Part shown: positions 11,088-23,005 of the stretch, one piece after another
Position numbering within the stretch: position 1 is the first letter of the stretch
How the letters are laid out: each line of letters begins with the position of its first letter
From: Helianthus annuus
Taxonomy: Eukaryota > Streptophyta > Magnoliopsida > Asterales > Asteraceae
Reading direction: 5' to 3'
Assembly (NCBI RefSeq): GCF_002127325.2
Contig: NC_035433.2
Span: 129,898,695-129,962,694, forward strand
Length of the DNA stretch: 64,000 nucleotides
The notes under the pieces: generated by a model
Seen by the model: only the letters and a program-made list of their open reading frames with translations
The model's database searches: none
Told to the model about the DNA's origin: nothing
Program-made: the position numbers and the translations under genes

Positions 11088-14000
11088 TGTAACACCTCGA
11101 ATTTTTGTGTCCAATGATGTGTTAACACGTGTCATTTGTTTACACGTGGCATCTATAATAAATAAAGGACTAATTTTGACAAACCTTGAAAGTATATAAA
11201 TTCGAGGGTTATAAATGTCAACAAGGGTAAATATACTGTATAGTAACCCTAAATAATGCTTGAACCTTCAAACGAATAAATCATAGATCGTGCGGAAGCG
11301 AAACGCGGAAGAAAGTGAGAGATTACGACCTACAGGGGTTAACTGTGTCAACATGTTTAATATTACCTCTGAGTGACCCTTTAACGTTCCCAAGGCTCCG
11401 TAACAGTATTATACACTCACTAAAATATACTATATAAATTCCGCGAAGTTCCGTCTTAAAACGAGAGAGTTATACTCGAATTCGTATGAGAAGGGTTAAA
11501 AGCGTCAATAATGAAACTTAAGGCTTTCTGAATAATTAATAAACTAACCGGGGACTTAACAACGCGGGTAAATAACACGAGGCCCCTATCGGTAAATAAC
11601 CGAGGGCCAAACCGCAAAGTTACCCCTTCAAACCCGAAAGGTCAGGTAAATCATTACGAAAGATTTCGTTATTAATTACCAGGATTTCGTAATCATTTCA
11701 AAAGATTTAAGATTTCTGGAATTTCAACCTCTCGCGACCCGCGTGAAGGTTAGACTTAAGTTGAGGCGGGCCGCGAGCCACCTCAATTACGCATCTGATT
11801 TCTTAAACTCAGGCGACCCGCGTAAAAGTGCATGGGAACTCCCATGCGGGTCGCGTGAAGTGCCCAGATGCAGAAAGTTGTAGTTTCTTGCCTTTTGGAG
11901 CTTGTGAACGATCATACACATAATTAATGGAGCATGGGCGCCCCCTACTCGACCCATAGCCCTCAGGGACACCTACCCATCATCTCTGGACTGTTGTGAG
12001 TGTTTGTAATGATCATAGATGCTTGGCATTGGCTATAAATAGCCACATTATGCACATAACATTCACAACACCAAAAACACACATCTCTGGTCATTGCAAG
12101 AGCTCTCAAGTCCTTTTCTCTGCTCTATAAGCAAGAACACACTTCTGTAAGTCGTTCATAACCATTTTGGTCATACATTTCCATAGATATAGCTTATAAA
12201 CACAACCATCGTAACTAACGGTTGTCATTACAATAACTTGCAAATGGTTCAGTCTTACGACGGATCAAAAGTAGTTTTGAGTAGGTAATTATGTGGGTAA
12301 TAAACCTCTAAAAGGGTTCCCCCTGATCTCCACTCTAACTATGTCAAATATCGAGTCAAACGTGCGGTTAAAAAGTCAACAGAAAGCTATTTTAGCGATT
12401 TATGCATAATCTGTAAAGTATATGTTATGAAACCTGTTTTGACACTTATAAAACATGATATTAAGTATATAAACTTGTTTGCGCTCGTTTGAATCGACCA
12501 TTTGCTATATTGAACCGGTTCGGAGCCGAATGTCGCAAAAGTTTGACTTTTGCTTTGACTTCAGTTCTGACCCGTTTTAGTGAGGTATAAATATACCTTA
12601 GGACTCTCTTAGGACCAGGTCACATGTCGGTACAAACCTCTGTGATCGGTTCATGAGTTATCCGAGTCTTTTGCGCATTTCCGTCATTCGCCTAAAAGTT
12701 GACCGTAACGCCATTTTGAAAATAAAACGAGTATTTCGGACGCGTGAACGGACCAGAACCTTGCTTACTAAATTATAAGCATGTCCTTAAAGTTTCACGT
12801 CAATCCGAGGTCTAGAATGAGAGTTATGCTAAATGGCGCATTTAAAGTAAACTTTATTAATTAACGGCGCAATTAGCATAACACCTATCTAAACCAAGAT
12901 TTCGTCACCAAAACTTTTACCCACTGTATTGAAATAATATTTTGGGAATTTTAAAGATTTTTAATAATTTTTACCTCGCTCATAACCTACGGTTATGACT
13001 ACGGTTCGGTAAATACCGAATATGCCCTTTTCGGCCAAAACATGAGTTCTACAAGGTCTTTTGACCCGATTCCAGTTGCTACTGGTTTTAAATAATAAAT
13101 AAAGTATTTTAAGCTGTATAAGCTGTTCGGGAAACTCAGACTTCCTGTAGAACTCGAAAAGCCCTTTTAAAAGTCTTTAAAATGACCGAAAAGCCCCTAC
13201 GGGGCATAATATTAACTTAAACTCGTTACGGGCGTCACGGAAGGTATCCTACTGATACCACGACCCATTTTAAGGCATATTGACTTAGGAAATAAGCGTA
13301 CGACTCTCATGGTTAACCGTTTCGCCTATTGCGCGCACGGTTCGGCTTATGAAACTAGTTTTCATAAATTAGCCGATACGGGTCAAATTATATTATTTGA
13401 ACCCCAAAATCCAGAGTGTGAACCATTAACCCATATAAAACAAGTCTCTGAACTTGTTGGGTCAGAATCACACTCCATTCTCGGTTTTCGCCTTTTCGCG
13501 CGATTAAACCATATCTATATATATCGGAACCAACCGGTCTAGGCTACGGCCACTATAACGACTCGTTAGGATTCTAAGAGGTTAATTAAAACCTTCGTTC
13601 CAGATTAGGAGCCCCAGTAAAAGCTATCGGTGATTTAATCCAAATTAAGGAAATATACTTGCAAAGGTAAATACTTTAACTTATTTCCCCTATATGGGCT
13701 TGGGTTACGGTATATTAATACCGCTTGATTGAGCATTATATTCATCCATCGCTTAGGTGGTTAATTAAATAATATGATCGGCTCATTTAAACAGTTTTGT
13801 TGCTTAAAAGCCTTTGGGGGGTTTAATGACCGTTGTCCCGGATATCCTTGGCATCATTTTACGAAATGGCCACGACCTTCGACATCCCGGTGTAGGCGTA
13901 CACCCGGTATATAGTGTCGACATTAAATTAAAAGACGTAGCCGTTGGTTTTTATACTACGGTTTTACGCAATGTGGTGTGTCTATAAATCTTTAACCCGG

Positions 14001-14480
14001 CACGACCCGGGCTACTGAACGCATAAAAGAACATGTAAAACGTTCACAAGATTTTATTATAATTTTCCCAAGTTATAAAAGAGTTTGTGCCTTGTGCATT
14101 CAAATCAATTTTAATAAACATTTTCAAATGTGTCAGTTGAATGTATTTACCAGTGTAAGCTGACGTATTTTCCCCAAAAAGATTAAGTGCAGGTACTGAA
14201 CGAAATGGGCTGGTATTAGCTTCCTAAGCATCGTACATAGTCTCGCAAACTCGATGCTGCATCTGAATGAACAATATTTATTTATTTTGATCCGCTGTGG
14301 ATACATTTGACTTCTGTAATACATTTGATATTACAATCAGAGGTTGAAATATATTTATTTATCTTTAAGCTTCCGCTGTGCATTATATAATTGTGTGGTT
14401 TGACTATATTGTTGCCAACATCGTCACTGTAATCCCCCACCGGGCCCACCGGTGAGACACGTGGAAATCGGGGTGTGACA
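11088..14480 (+). repeat. E1 3' LTR
   Basis: 3393 bp, the same length as the 5' LTR and almost identical. The differences I noticed include 11515-11520 (AACTT against AAGTT), 11952-11954, 12647, 12743 and 14309. Its last bases GTGTGACA are followed directly by the target duplication. Confidence 0.95.
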
Positions 14481-14485
14481 GTCAC
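14481..14485. other. Target site duplication of E1 (GTCAC), right copy
   Basis: GTCAC here equals 553-557 immediately left of E1. The uninterrupted site is visible in the sister LTR of E2 at 21252-21256. Confidence 0.95.
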
Positions 14486-16234
14486 CTAATGTCAAAACCA
14501 CGTCAAGGATTAGTTTTGACAATAATAAAACACGTATAATTGAAATCTAGCATCAAAACAATTGAAAACAATAAAAATTTCCGGAACAAGGTCGCTCGCG
14601 CCCCGCGAGAGGTGTTACGCGGGCCGCGAGAATCCTTCGCGTGTCGCGGCGTCTGCCGGGTCTTCTTCCGCGTGGCGCAGGGGAACAGGTTTTCCAGCAG
14701 CTTATGTTTATTGAGCTGCATTTTCTGCCAGCTCCGGAAAACTCAGATTTCAACTTCAAATGTGCATATCTTTTGACTCGTAAGTCCGTTTTAGGTGCTT
14801 CTTTTTCCTATACGTCTGTAAATTCATTACCGACGTGCCTATTACGATCATCATACCGAAAATTTTATTTACGGACCGAAAGACCATATAGCACTATGTA
14901 ATTATTCGACCCATTCAAACCTTACTCATTTTACTACCATTTAACTAATAAACCTATGGCACCTTATGCCCAACATCCGGGGCTTATTATCACCCACATT
15001 TCTTACCAATTTCGGGGTTTAATGTCTTTGTGATTATTATCGCCATTATCGACTACTAGAACGTTTAAAACTACAATTTTCACAACTAATAGGTCCATTG
15101 GCTCATCTTGTGGAACCATCCACTTATGATGACTACCAAATGGTTCGTTGACTATACTAAGTCTATCAATTCACATTCCAACCACAATCAATATAAATTC
15201 AACGCAGATTTCGATTCAATAATAAGATTTACAAAACTTATCAACAACTCGCTTAATGTAACCAATCAAGTTACGTACCTTCAAAGTAGGCCTTTTAAAC
15301 GTGGTTCGCCACCCGCTTGTCCGCTTGACGCTCCTGCGCCCGTTCCTATAGAGTTCATTTATGATATGTTTAGAACTCTCTTTAAATCATAATTCGCATA
15401 ATACACCAAACATTATGATTATGTGTTTAAACTTGGAATTTCAGTTTTAAGCCTTCATAGAGGCATTTCAACAAACACTTCATGAGCAGATTTTTACATG
15501 ATTAAACATCAAATACCTAGTTTATCATTTAGCCCTAATTTCACATCATTCAATCTTTTTTACATGATTGATAACTTCTAATTTTCTGGAATCACTTCAA
15601 AATAGTCAAATTATACTAGATCAACACTCTATTTCCTAGTGTTTATCAAATTACACATAACTTCACTAATCACCTACAATGGTGATCATAGTTTCCATTA
15701 AAATTTCACATAATTTCAGCTTGTGTTTGTCTAGGGTTTGTCCTTAGACACTCTAGTTGTTCCTAAATCATCATAAGACACACATGCAATTAACAATTCA
15801 GATTTTCCCAATTACATGAGAATTTCAAGTTGAGGGTTTTTCATGAAATTTTACATACCTTGTAACCCCCTTGTGATGAGGATCACGAATCTATGTTCAG
15901 ATTTCGATTTGGGACAAAGATTAGCCTTCAATTGATCAAATTTGTGAAGTTAGGGTTTTGAGAGAGTGGGGATCGCCCCCGCTTGTTCTTGTACGACCAG
16001 ACTTCCCAAAATGGGGTGTTTGGTTTATTTTTTTTTGTTTTATCAATTTAAGTTTCAATTTTAACAACTTAAGCCCCTCTATTTTGATCAACATTAAATT
16101 TAGTTGCACTTAACCCTACTATAAGTTATTTCTAGACTTGTAACTAACTAGGTTAAAATTTCTAGTTAGTAAATTCTTTGTTTATTTATACTTTATAATT
16201 CTAATATAAAGTTTTATATTTTCGGGGTGTTACA
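14486..16234 (-). repeat. E2 left (3') LTR, second segment
   Basis: This continues the LTR begun at 279-557 and matches 21257-23005. In the minus sense it starts at 16234 with TGTAACACCCCG. It contains a CpG-rich dyad block at about 14590-14690 (CGCGCCCCGCGAG, CGCGGGCCGCGAG, CGCGTGTCGCGG) with no clear TATA box beyond a weak TTATACG downstream of it. The short open frames are not conserved genes. Confidence 0.92.
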
Positions 16235-19200
16235 AGTCCACCCCCTTAAAAGGGTTTCGTCCCCGAAACCGAAGTACGTACCAAATAATGTAGGGTGGAG
16301 ACGTCGCATCTCCTCTTCGGACTCCCACATAGTGTCCGAACCTTTCCTATGCTCCCATTTGATTTTGACTTGATCGATTTGTTTATTTCGTAAGTGTTTG
16401 ACCTTTCGATCTAAAATCTCCACCGGTCTCACCGCATAATTCAGGCTATTATCCACTTCGATATCATCGTAATGGATATAAGCCGTTTCGTCCGCTAGAC
16501 ACTTTCGCAATTGCGACACGTGAAACGTGCCATGTATTCCATTCAATTCTTCCGGCAACTCCAAGCGATAAGCCACCTTGCCAACCCGTTCGATGATTTT
16601 AAATGGCCCAATAAACCTCGGGCTTAGTTTTCCCCTTTTTCTAAATCTGATAACACCCTTCCATGGGGAAACCTTTAGCATAACCATATCACCTAGCTGA
16701 AACTCAATCGGTCTTTGTCTTTTGTCAGCATAAGACTTTTGTCTATCTTGGGCCGCTTTCAAATGGGCCCGCACTACCTCGATTTTCTCATTAGTGCTTC
16801 GGATCATATCCGTAGGTGCTAGTCCTCGTGGGCCCACTTCTCCCCAACATACCGGAGTTCGACACTTTCTACCATATAACATCTCATACGGGGCCATCTT
16901 AATGCTTGCGTGATAGCTATTGTTATATGAAAATTCGACTAAGGGTAGATAGACATCCCAACTACCTCCGAAGTCGATAATGCAGGCCCGTAGCATATCC
17001 TCCAACGTTTGCATTGTTCTTTCGCTCTTCCCATCCGTTTGTGGATGGTAAGCGGTGCTAATAAACAGCTTGGTCCCCATTTGTTCTTGGAATTCATGCC
17101 AAAAATTTGAAGTAAACCGAGTAACTTGGTCCGACACTATGGATATCGGTACTCCATGACGTGCTATGATTTCATTGGTATACACCTCCGACATTTTCTC
17201 AGATGTATAAGTCTCACGTATCGGAATAAAGTGAGCACTTTTCGTCAGTCTGTCTACGACTACCCATATAGCATCGAACCCACGATTAGTTTTGGGCAAT
17301 TTGGTCAACAAATCCATGGTGATTTGTTCCCATTTCCAAACTGGGATGTCCAACGGTTGTAACTTACCATATGGCTTCTGGTGCTCCGCTTTGACTTACA
17401 AGCAGGTCAAACACTTCTCCACATATTTCACAATATCTCTTTTCATCCCGGGCCACCAATAATTTTGTTTTAAATCATTATACATCTTGGTCGCCCCCGG
17501 ATGGATTGAATATCGGGATTTATGAGCTTCATTCAGTAGAAGCGTCTTTACCCCACAAGTATTTGGAACCCATATCCTTCCGGATCGAGTCTTCAACCCG
17601 TCATTCCTATCCGACAAATCTTTCAACTGGCCGATTATTCTTTCTATCTTCCAATTCTCCTCTTTCACTGCTTCTAATTGTGCTTCTTGAATACGTTCAA
17701 GTATACTCGAGGTCACCACGAGCTGCATCGACCTTACTCGTATTGGGACATAGTCCGCTTTTCTGCTCAGAGCATTCGCTACCACATTTGCCTTTCCGGG
17801 GTGGTAATGTATTTCACAGTCGAAATCTTTCACCGTTTCTAACCATCGCCGTTGTCGCATATTTAACTCCTTCTGATCGAAGAAGTATTTTAAGCTCTTG
17901 TGATCGGTGAATATGGTGCACTTTACCCCATATAAGAAGTGCCTCCATATTTTTAAGGCAAATACCACCGCAGCCAACTCAAGATCGTGCGTGGGATATT
18001 TCTTCTCGTGTATCTTCAATTGCCTCGAGGCATAAGCTATAACTTTGCCCCGTTGCATCAAAACACATCCGTGCCCTGATAGTGAAGCATCAGAATAAAC
18101 TACCAAATCTTCAACCCCGTCCGGCAATGTCAGTACCGGAGCTTGTGTTAACTTCTCTTTTAGCGTTTGAAACGCTCTTTCTTGATCGACACCCCAAACG
18201 AACTTTTCTTCCTTCCGGGTTAGCTTTGTTAGTGGTGACGCAATCTTGGAGAAATCTTGAATGAACCTCCTATAGTATCCCGCGAGCCCCAAAAAGCTTC
18301 TAATTTCCGAAGGGTTCTTCGGGGGATTCCATTTTGATACAGCCTCGATCTTGGACGGATCCACCAATACTCCGTCGGCACTTATGACGTGGCCAAGAAA
18401 TTGTACCTCTCGTAACCAAAAGGCACACTTAGAGAATTTCGCATACAGCCTTTCTCGTCTAAGTGTCTCTAACACTTCTTGTAAGTGGTGTGCGTGTTCA
18501 GCTTCACTTTTCGAATACACCAAAATATCATCGATAAACACGATGACTGACTTATCCAACATTGGCTTGCAAACCCGGTTCATGAGGTCCATGAAAGCCG
18601 CGGGTGCATTTGTTAGCCCAAATGACATCACGAGGAATTCGTAATGTCCGTATCTCGTGCGGAAAGCCGTCTTCGGTACATCTTCTTCTTTGACCTTTAG
18701 TTGGTGATACCCAGATCTAAGGTCAATTTTTGAAAACCAGTTCGCACCTTGTAATTGGTCGAATAAATCATCTATCCTCGAAAGCGGGTATCGGTTCTTT
18801 ACCGTGAGTTTGTTTAACTCCCGGTAATCTATACACATTCTCATGCTTCCGTCCTTCTTTTTCACGAACAGTACCGGTGCGCCCCAAGGAGACACACTCG
18901 GCCTTATAAATCCCTTGTCAAGCAGGTCTTGAATTTGGGACATCAACTCTTGTAATTCCGACGTCGCGAGTCGGTACGGTGCTTTAGCTACGGGTTTTGC
19001 GCCCGGAATCAACTTAATTCCGAACTCCACCTCCCGCTCGGGCGGCATTCCCGGTAAATCATCCGGAAATACATCTTCAAAGTCACGCACTACGGGTACG
19101 TCTCCAATTCTTGGTAATTCTTTCTCGGGCTCATTTGCGTATATCATGAATGCCTTGCATCCTCGCTTCATAAGCTTGTGAGCTTTCAACATTGAGCACA

Positions 19201-20698
19201 CTATAGGGTTACCTCCTTTTTCGCCATAAATGGTGACGTGTTTCCCGCTCGGAGATGTTAGTTTTATCTCTTTACGAAAACACACGACTTTTGCATGGTG
19301 CTGGGCTAGCCAATCCATCCCAACGACTACTTGGAATTCCCCCATTGACATCGGGATTAGGTCTATCAAGTATTCCTCATCGTCGATGCTTAATTTGCAG
19401 CCTCGACAAACATCACAAACTATAAAACTTTTGTTGTCCCCTATTTCAACTTATAAGGGCACAGGTAATTTCGTCAATACAAATGAAGGATGTCGAATAA
19501 ATCCATGCGAAATGAAGGATTTATTTGCACCCGTATCAAACAATACACGTGCTGGAATTGAGTTAGTTGTGAATATACCTGAAACCACATCGGGTTCTGT
19601 CTTCGCTTCAGCCGCGGTGAGTTGGAAGGACCTAGCCTTCGCTTTGGGAGCTTCTGTTGGGGATTCTTTAACATCTCTCTTTCCAACTAAGTCCGGACAC
19701 TCGGACTTTTTGTGGCCGGGTTGATAACATTTGTAGCAAACAGAGACTTTTCCCGGGCATAGCGAGGCCGTGTGCCCCGTCTTATTGCATATGGGGCATG
19801 GCTTGTCTCTGAACCGACATTCCCCTTTGTGTCCCTTCCCGCACACTTTACAACTTGGCGACCCACCTTTAGTATCCACCTTCTTTCCCGATTCTCCAGT
19901 TCGGGCTTTCTTTGTAGGGCTTGGATTCACATCATGTGCCCTTCGCTCACCTCTTTCGACTTGCTTCTTCAACTCGATTTCCCGTTCCCGAGCAACGTTA
20001 ATGATTTCGGTAAGAGTCTCGTATTTTGAAGGAGTCATAAACTCCCTATATTCAGCACTTAACATGTTGTAATAATAATATATCTTCTGCTCTTCTGTGG
20101 TGACTAACTCGTCACAAAACCTCAGCTTATCCATGAAGATGCTCGTATTCTTATCAATTGATTCCCCCTTTTGTCTTAACTGGATAAATTCCTCTTTGAT
20201 CCTGTTGATAACTGCCTTGGGACTATGGTGTTTAAGGAACGGCACCTTAAACTCATCCCAAGTCATAACCCTTGCCGCTTCGGCTCCGATCTTCTTTTTA
20301 TTGTCCCACCAATCCTTGGCTTGATTTCTCAATTGGCCGGTTCCGTAAGCAACAAAGTCACCTACGTCACAGTGGGTTCGTTCAAACACTCCTTCGACGT
20401 CACTCAACCATCTTTGGCAAATTATCGGGTCGACTTCCCCGTTATAGATTGGCGGTTTACACGCCATGAATTCCTTATATGAGCACCCTTTACGTTCTCC
20501 AGTTTTGTCTTTCATAAGGTTGACAGTATCCTCCAACCTTTTAACTCGCTCTTCGATAAGCGACAACACCGTGCTTTGAATCTTGTCTATAAACCCGGAT
20601 AGACTTCCTTCAATTGCCTTTCCTACCTCTTCGGCAATTATTTCTCTTATTTGTTCGGTACTCGTCGGCACCGGATCATTATTGCTCCCTTTCGACAT
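16214..20698 (-). pseudogene. gag-pol: E2 gag-pol, first copy, two nonsense codons
   Basis: The minus-strand frame starts at 20698 (MSKGSNNDPVP) and encodes gag with two zinc knuckles (CPICNKTGHTASLC, CYKCYQPGHKKSEC), protease (DTGAN), RT with FIDD, RNase H (YSDAS), integrase and a chromodomain-like tail (MWESEEEM). All are in one frame but cut by two stops. TAA at about 19451-19453 follows the protease active site, where E3 has GAA. TAA at about 17396-17398 lies just after the integrase zinc region, where the second E2 copy has CAA. Near the end one G is missing from the polypurine run compared with the second copy, so the frame runs through the tract and stops inside the LTR at 16214. The copy is inactive as an autonomous element. 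Confidence 0.92.
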
Positions 20699-20977
20699 CT
20701 TGAAACTGAAATGTTTACATCAAACGTTAAACATTTCATTCATAACATTGCTTCGTTTGTTTCGGTTTAGCCAAGTTCCTAACTTGCTTTAATCGTTCAC
20801 ATTTAATGCACTTTCCGGGTTTGAGTGTGTTAACACGCTATTCCCATGCATATCAACTCGTTTCTCATTCCTTACATAAGACATAATTTATTAACATAAT
20901 AAGTTAATTCTTACCGGACGATCGATCAAGCTTGAACCGAACACTTTGTTGACAACCTTAAGCTCTGATTACCAACT
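20699..20977 (-). other. E2 leader with primer binding site
   Basis: 279 bp between the gag start and the LTR, without a gene. On the minus strand, AGTTGGTAATCAGAGCT (about 20961-20977) abuts the LTR. It is the initiator-Met-tRNA type primer site with one extra A, the same variant as in E3, which marks E2 and E3 as one family. Confidence 0.8.
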
Positions 20978-23005
20978 TGTAACACCCGTCTAATTTTACT
21001 TGATTTTAATAATAAATCAGCCCATTTCAAATAAAATATTACTTAAGTAACACAACTTTCATTAAAGAAGTTCATAAGTAGTATCAACCTTAGTCAACTA
21101 AAGACTAAGTTAAAACGTTCCAAAAGTTGTTTAGAAATTGTTTACAACCCATACACAAAGACTATTAAAGATTTAAAGCATTGCGGAAGCTTCAAAATGT
21201 AGTGTTCGGTTCTTCATCATTTGCTTGATCGCCATCCGTAAGTTCACCAACGTCACCTAATGTCAAAACCACATCAAGGATTAGTTTTGACAATAATAAA
21301 ACACGTATAATTGAAATCTAGCATCAAAACAATTGAAAACAATAAAAATTTCCGGAACAAGGTCGCTCGCGCCCCGCGAGAGGTGTTACGCGGGCCGCGA
21401 GAATCCTTCGCGTGTCGCGGCGTCTGCCGGGTCTTCTTCCGCGTGGCGTGGGGGAACAGGTTTTCCAGCAGCTTATGTTTATTGAGCTGCATTTTCTGCC
21501 AGCTCCGGAAAACTCAGATTTCAACTTCAAATGTGCATATCTTTTGACTCGTAAGTCCGTTTTAGGTGCTTCTTTTTCCTATACGTCTGTAAATTCATTA
21601 CCGACGTGCCTATTACGATCATCATACCGAAAATTTTATTTACGGACCGAAAGACCATATAGCACTATGTAATTATTCGACCCATTCAAACCTTACTCAT
21701 TTTACTACCATTTAACTAATAAACCTATGGCACCTTATGCCCAACATCCGGGGCTTATTATCACCCACATTTCTTACCAATTTCGGGGTTTAATGTCTTT
21801 GTGATTATTATCGCCATTATCGACTACTAGAACGTTTAAAACTACAATTTTCACAACTAATAGGTCCATTGGCTCATCTTGTGGAACCATCCACTTATGA
21901 TGACTACCAAATGGTTCGTCGACTATACTAAGTCTATCAATTCACATTCCAACCACAATCAATATAAATTCAACGCAGATTTCGATTCAATAATAAGATT
22001 TACAAAACTTATCAACAACTCGCTTAATGTAACCAATCAAGTTACGTACCTTCAAAGTAGGCCTTTTAAACGTGGTTCGCCACCCGCTTGTCCGCTTGAC
22101 GCTCCTGCGCCCGTTCCTATAGAGTTCATTTATGATATGTTTAGAACTCTCTTTAAATCATAATTCGCATAATACACCAAACATTATGATTATGCGTTTA
22201 AACTTGGAATTTCAGTTTTAAGCCTTCATAGAGGCATTTCAACAAACACTTCATGAGCAGATTTTTACATGATTAAACATCAAATACCTAGTTTATCATT
22301 TAGCCCTAATTTCACATCATTCAATCTTTTTTACATGATTGATAACTTCTAATTTTCTGGAATCACTTCAAAATAGTCAAATTATACTAGATCAACACTC
22401 TATTTCCTAGTGTTTATCAAATTACACATAACTTCACTAATCACCTATAATGGTGATCATAGTTTCCATTAAAATTTCACATAATTTCAGCTTGTGTTTG
22501 TCTAGGGTTTGTCCTTAGACACTATAGTTGTTCCTAAATCATCAAAAGACACACATGCAATTAACAATTCAGATTTTCCCAATTACATGAGAATTTCAAG
22601 TTGAGGGTTTTTCATGAAATTTTACATACCTTGTAACCCCCTTGTGATGAGGATCACGAATCTATGTTCAGATTTCGATTTGGGACAAAGATTAGCCTTC
22701 AATTGATCAAATTTGTGAAGTTAGGGTTTTGAGAGAGTGGGGATCGCCCCCGCTTGTTCTTGTACGACCAGACTTCCCAAAATGGGTGTTTGGTTTATTT
22801 TTTTTTTGTTTTATCAATTTAAGTTTCAATTTTAACAACTTAAGCCCCTCCATTTTGATCAACATTAAATTTAGTTGCACTTAACCCTACTATAAGTTAT
22901 TTCTAGACTTGTAACTAACTAGGTTAAAATTTCTAGTTAGTAAATTCTTTGTTTATTTATACTTTATAATTCTAATATAAAGTTTTATATTTTCGGGGTG
23001 TTACA
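20978..23005 (-). repeat. E2 second LTR (shared between the two internal regions)
   Basis: 2028 bp, uninterrupted, TGTAACACC to GGTGTTACA. It acts as the 5' LTR of the first internal region and sits at the 3' side of the second. It preserves the empty site of E1 at 21252-21256. Its CpG-rich dyad block is at about 21361-21460. Confidence 0.93.

Larger units (their letters stand above)
558..14480 (+). mobile_element. E1: young, apparently intact Ty3/Gypsy LTR retrotransposon with an extra leader ORF
   Basis: The order is 5' LTR 558-3950, primer binding site 3954-3967, extra ORF 4124-5338, minisatellite 5884-6180, gag-pol 6505-11052, polypurine tract about 11072-11087, 3' LTR 11088-14480. Both LTRs are exactly 3393 bp and run from TGTAACACC to GTGTGACA. 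The flanks are perfect 5-bp duplications, GTCAC at 553-557 and 14481-14485. By eye the LTRs differ at only about a dozen positions, so insertion was recent. The target is the LTR of E2: removing E1 and one GTCAC restores the sequence at 21241-21270. The total length is 13.9 kb. No break is visible in either ORF. Confidence 0.95.

Noticed and set aside
17506..20792. Several 60-165 codon plus-strand frames across E2 gag-pol (and the same over 24188-25326)
   Set aside because: They lie opposite the gag-pol frame, mirror its codon structure and show no family motif.
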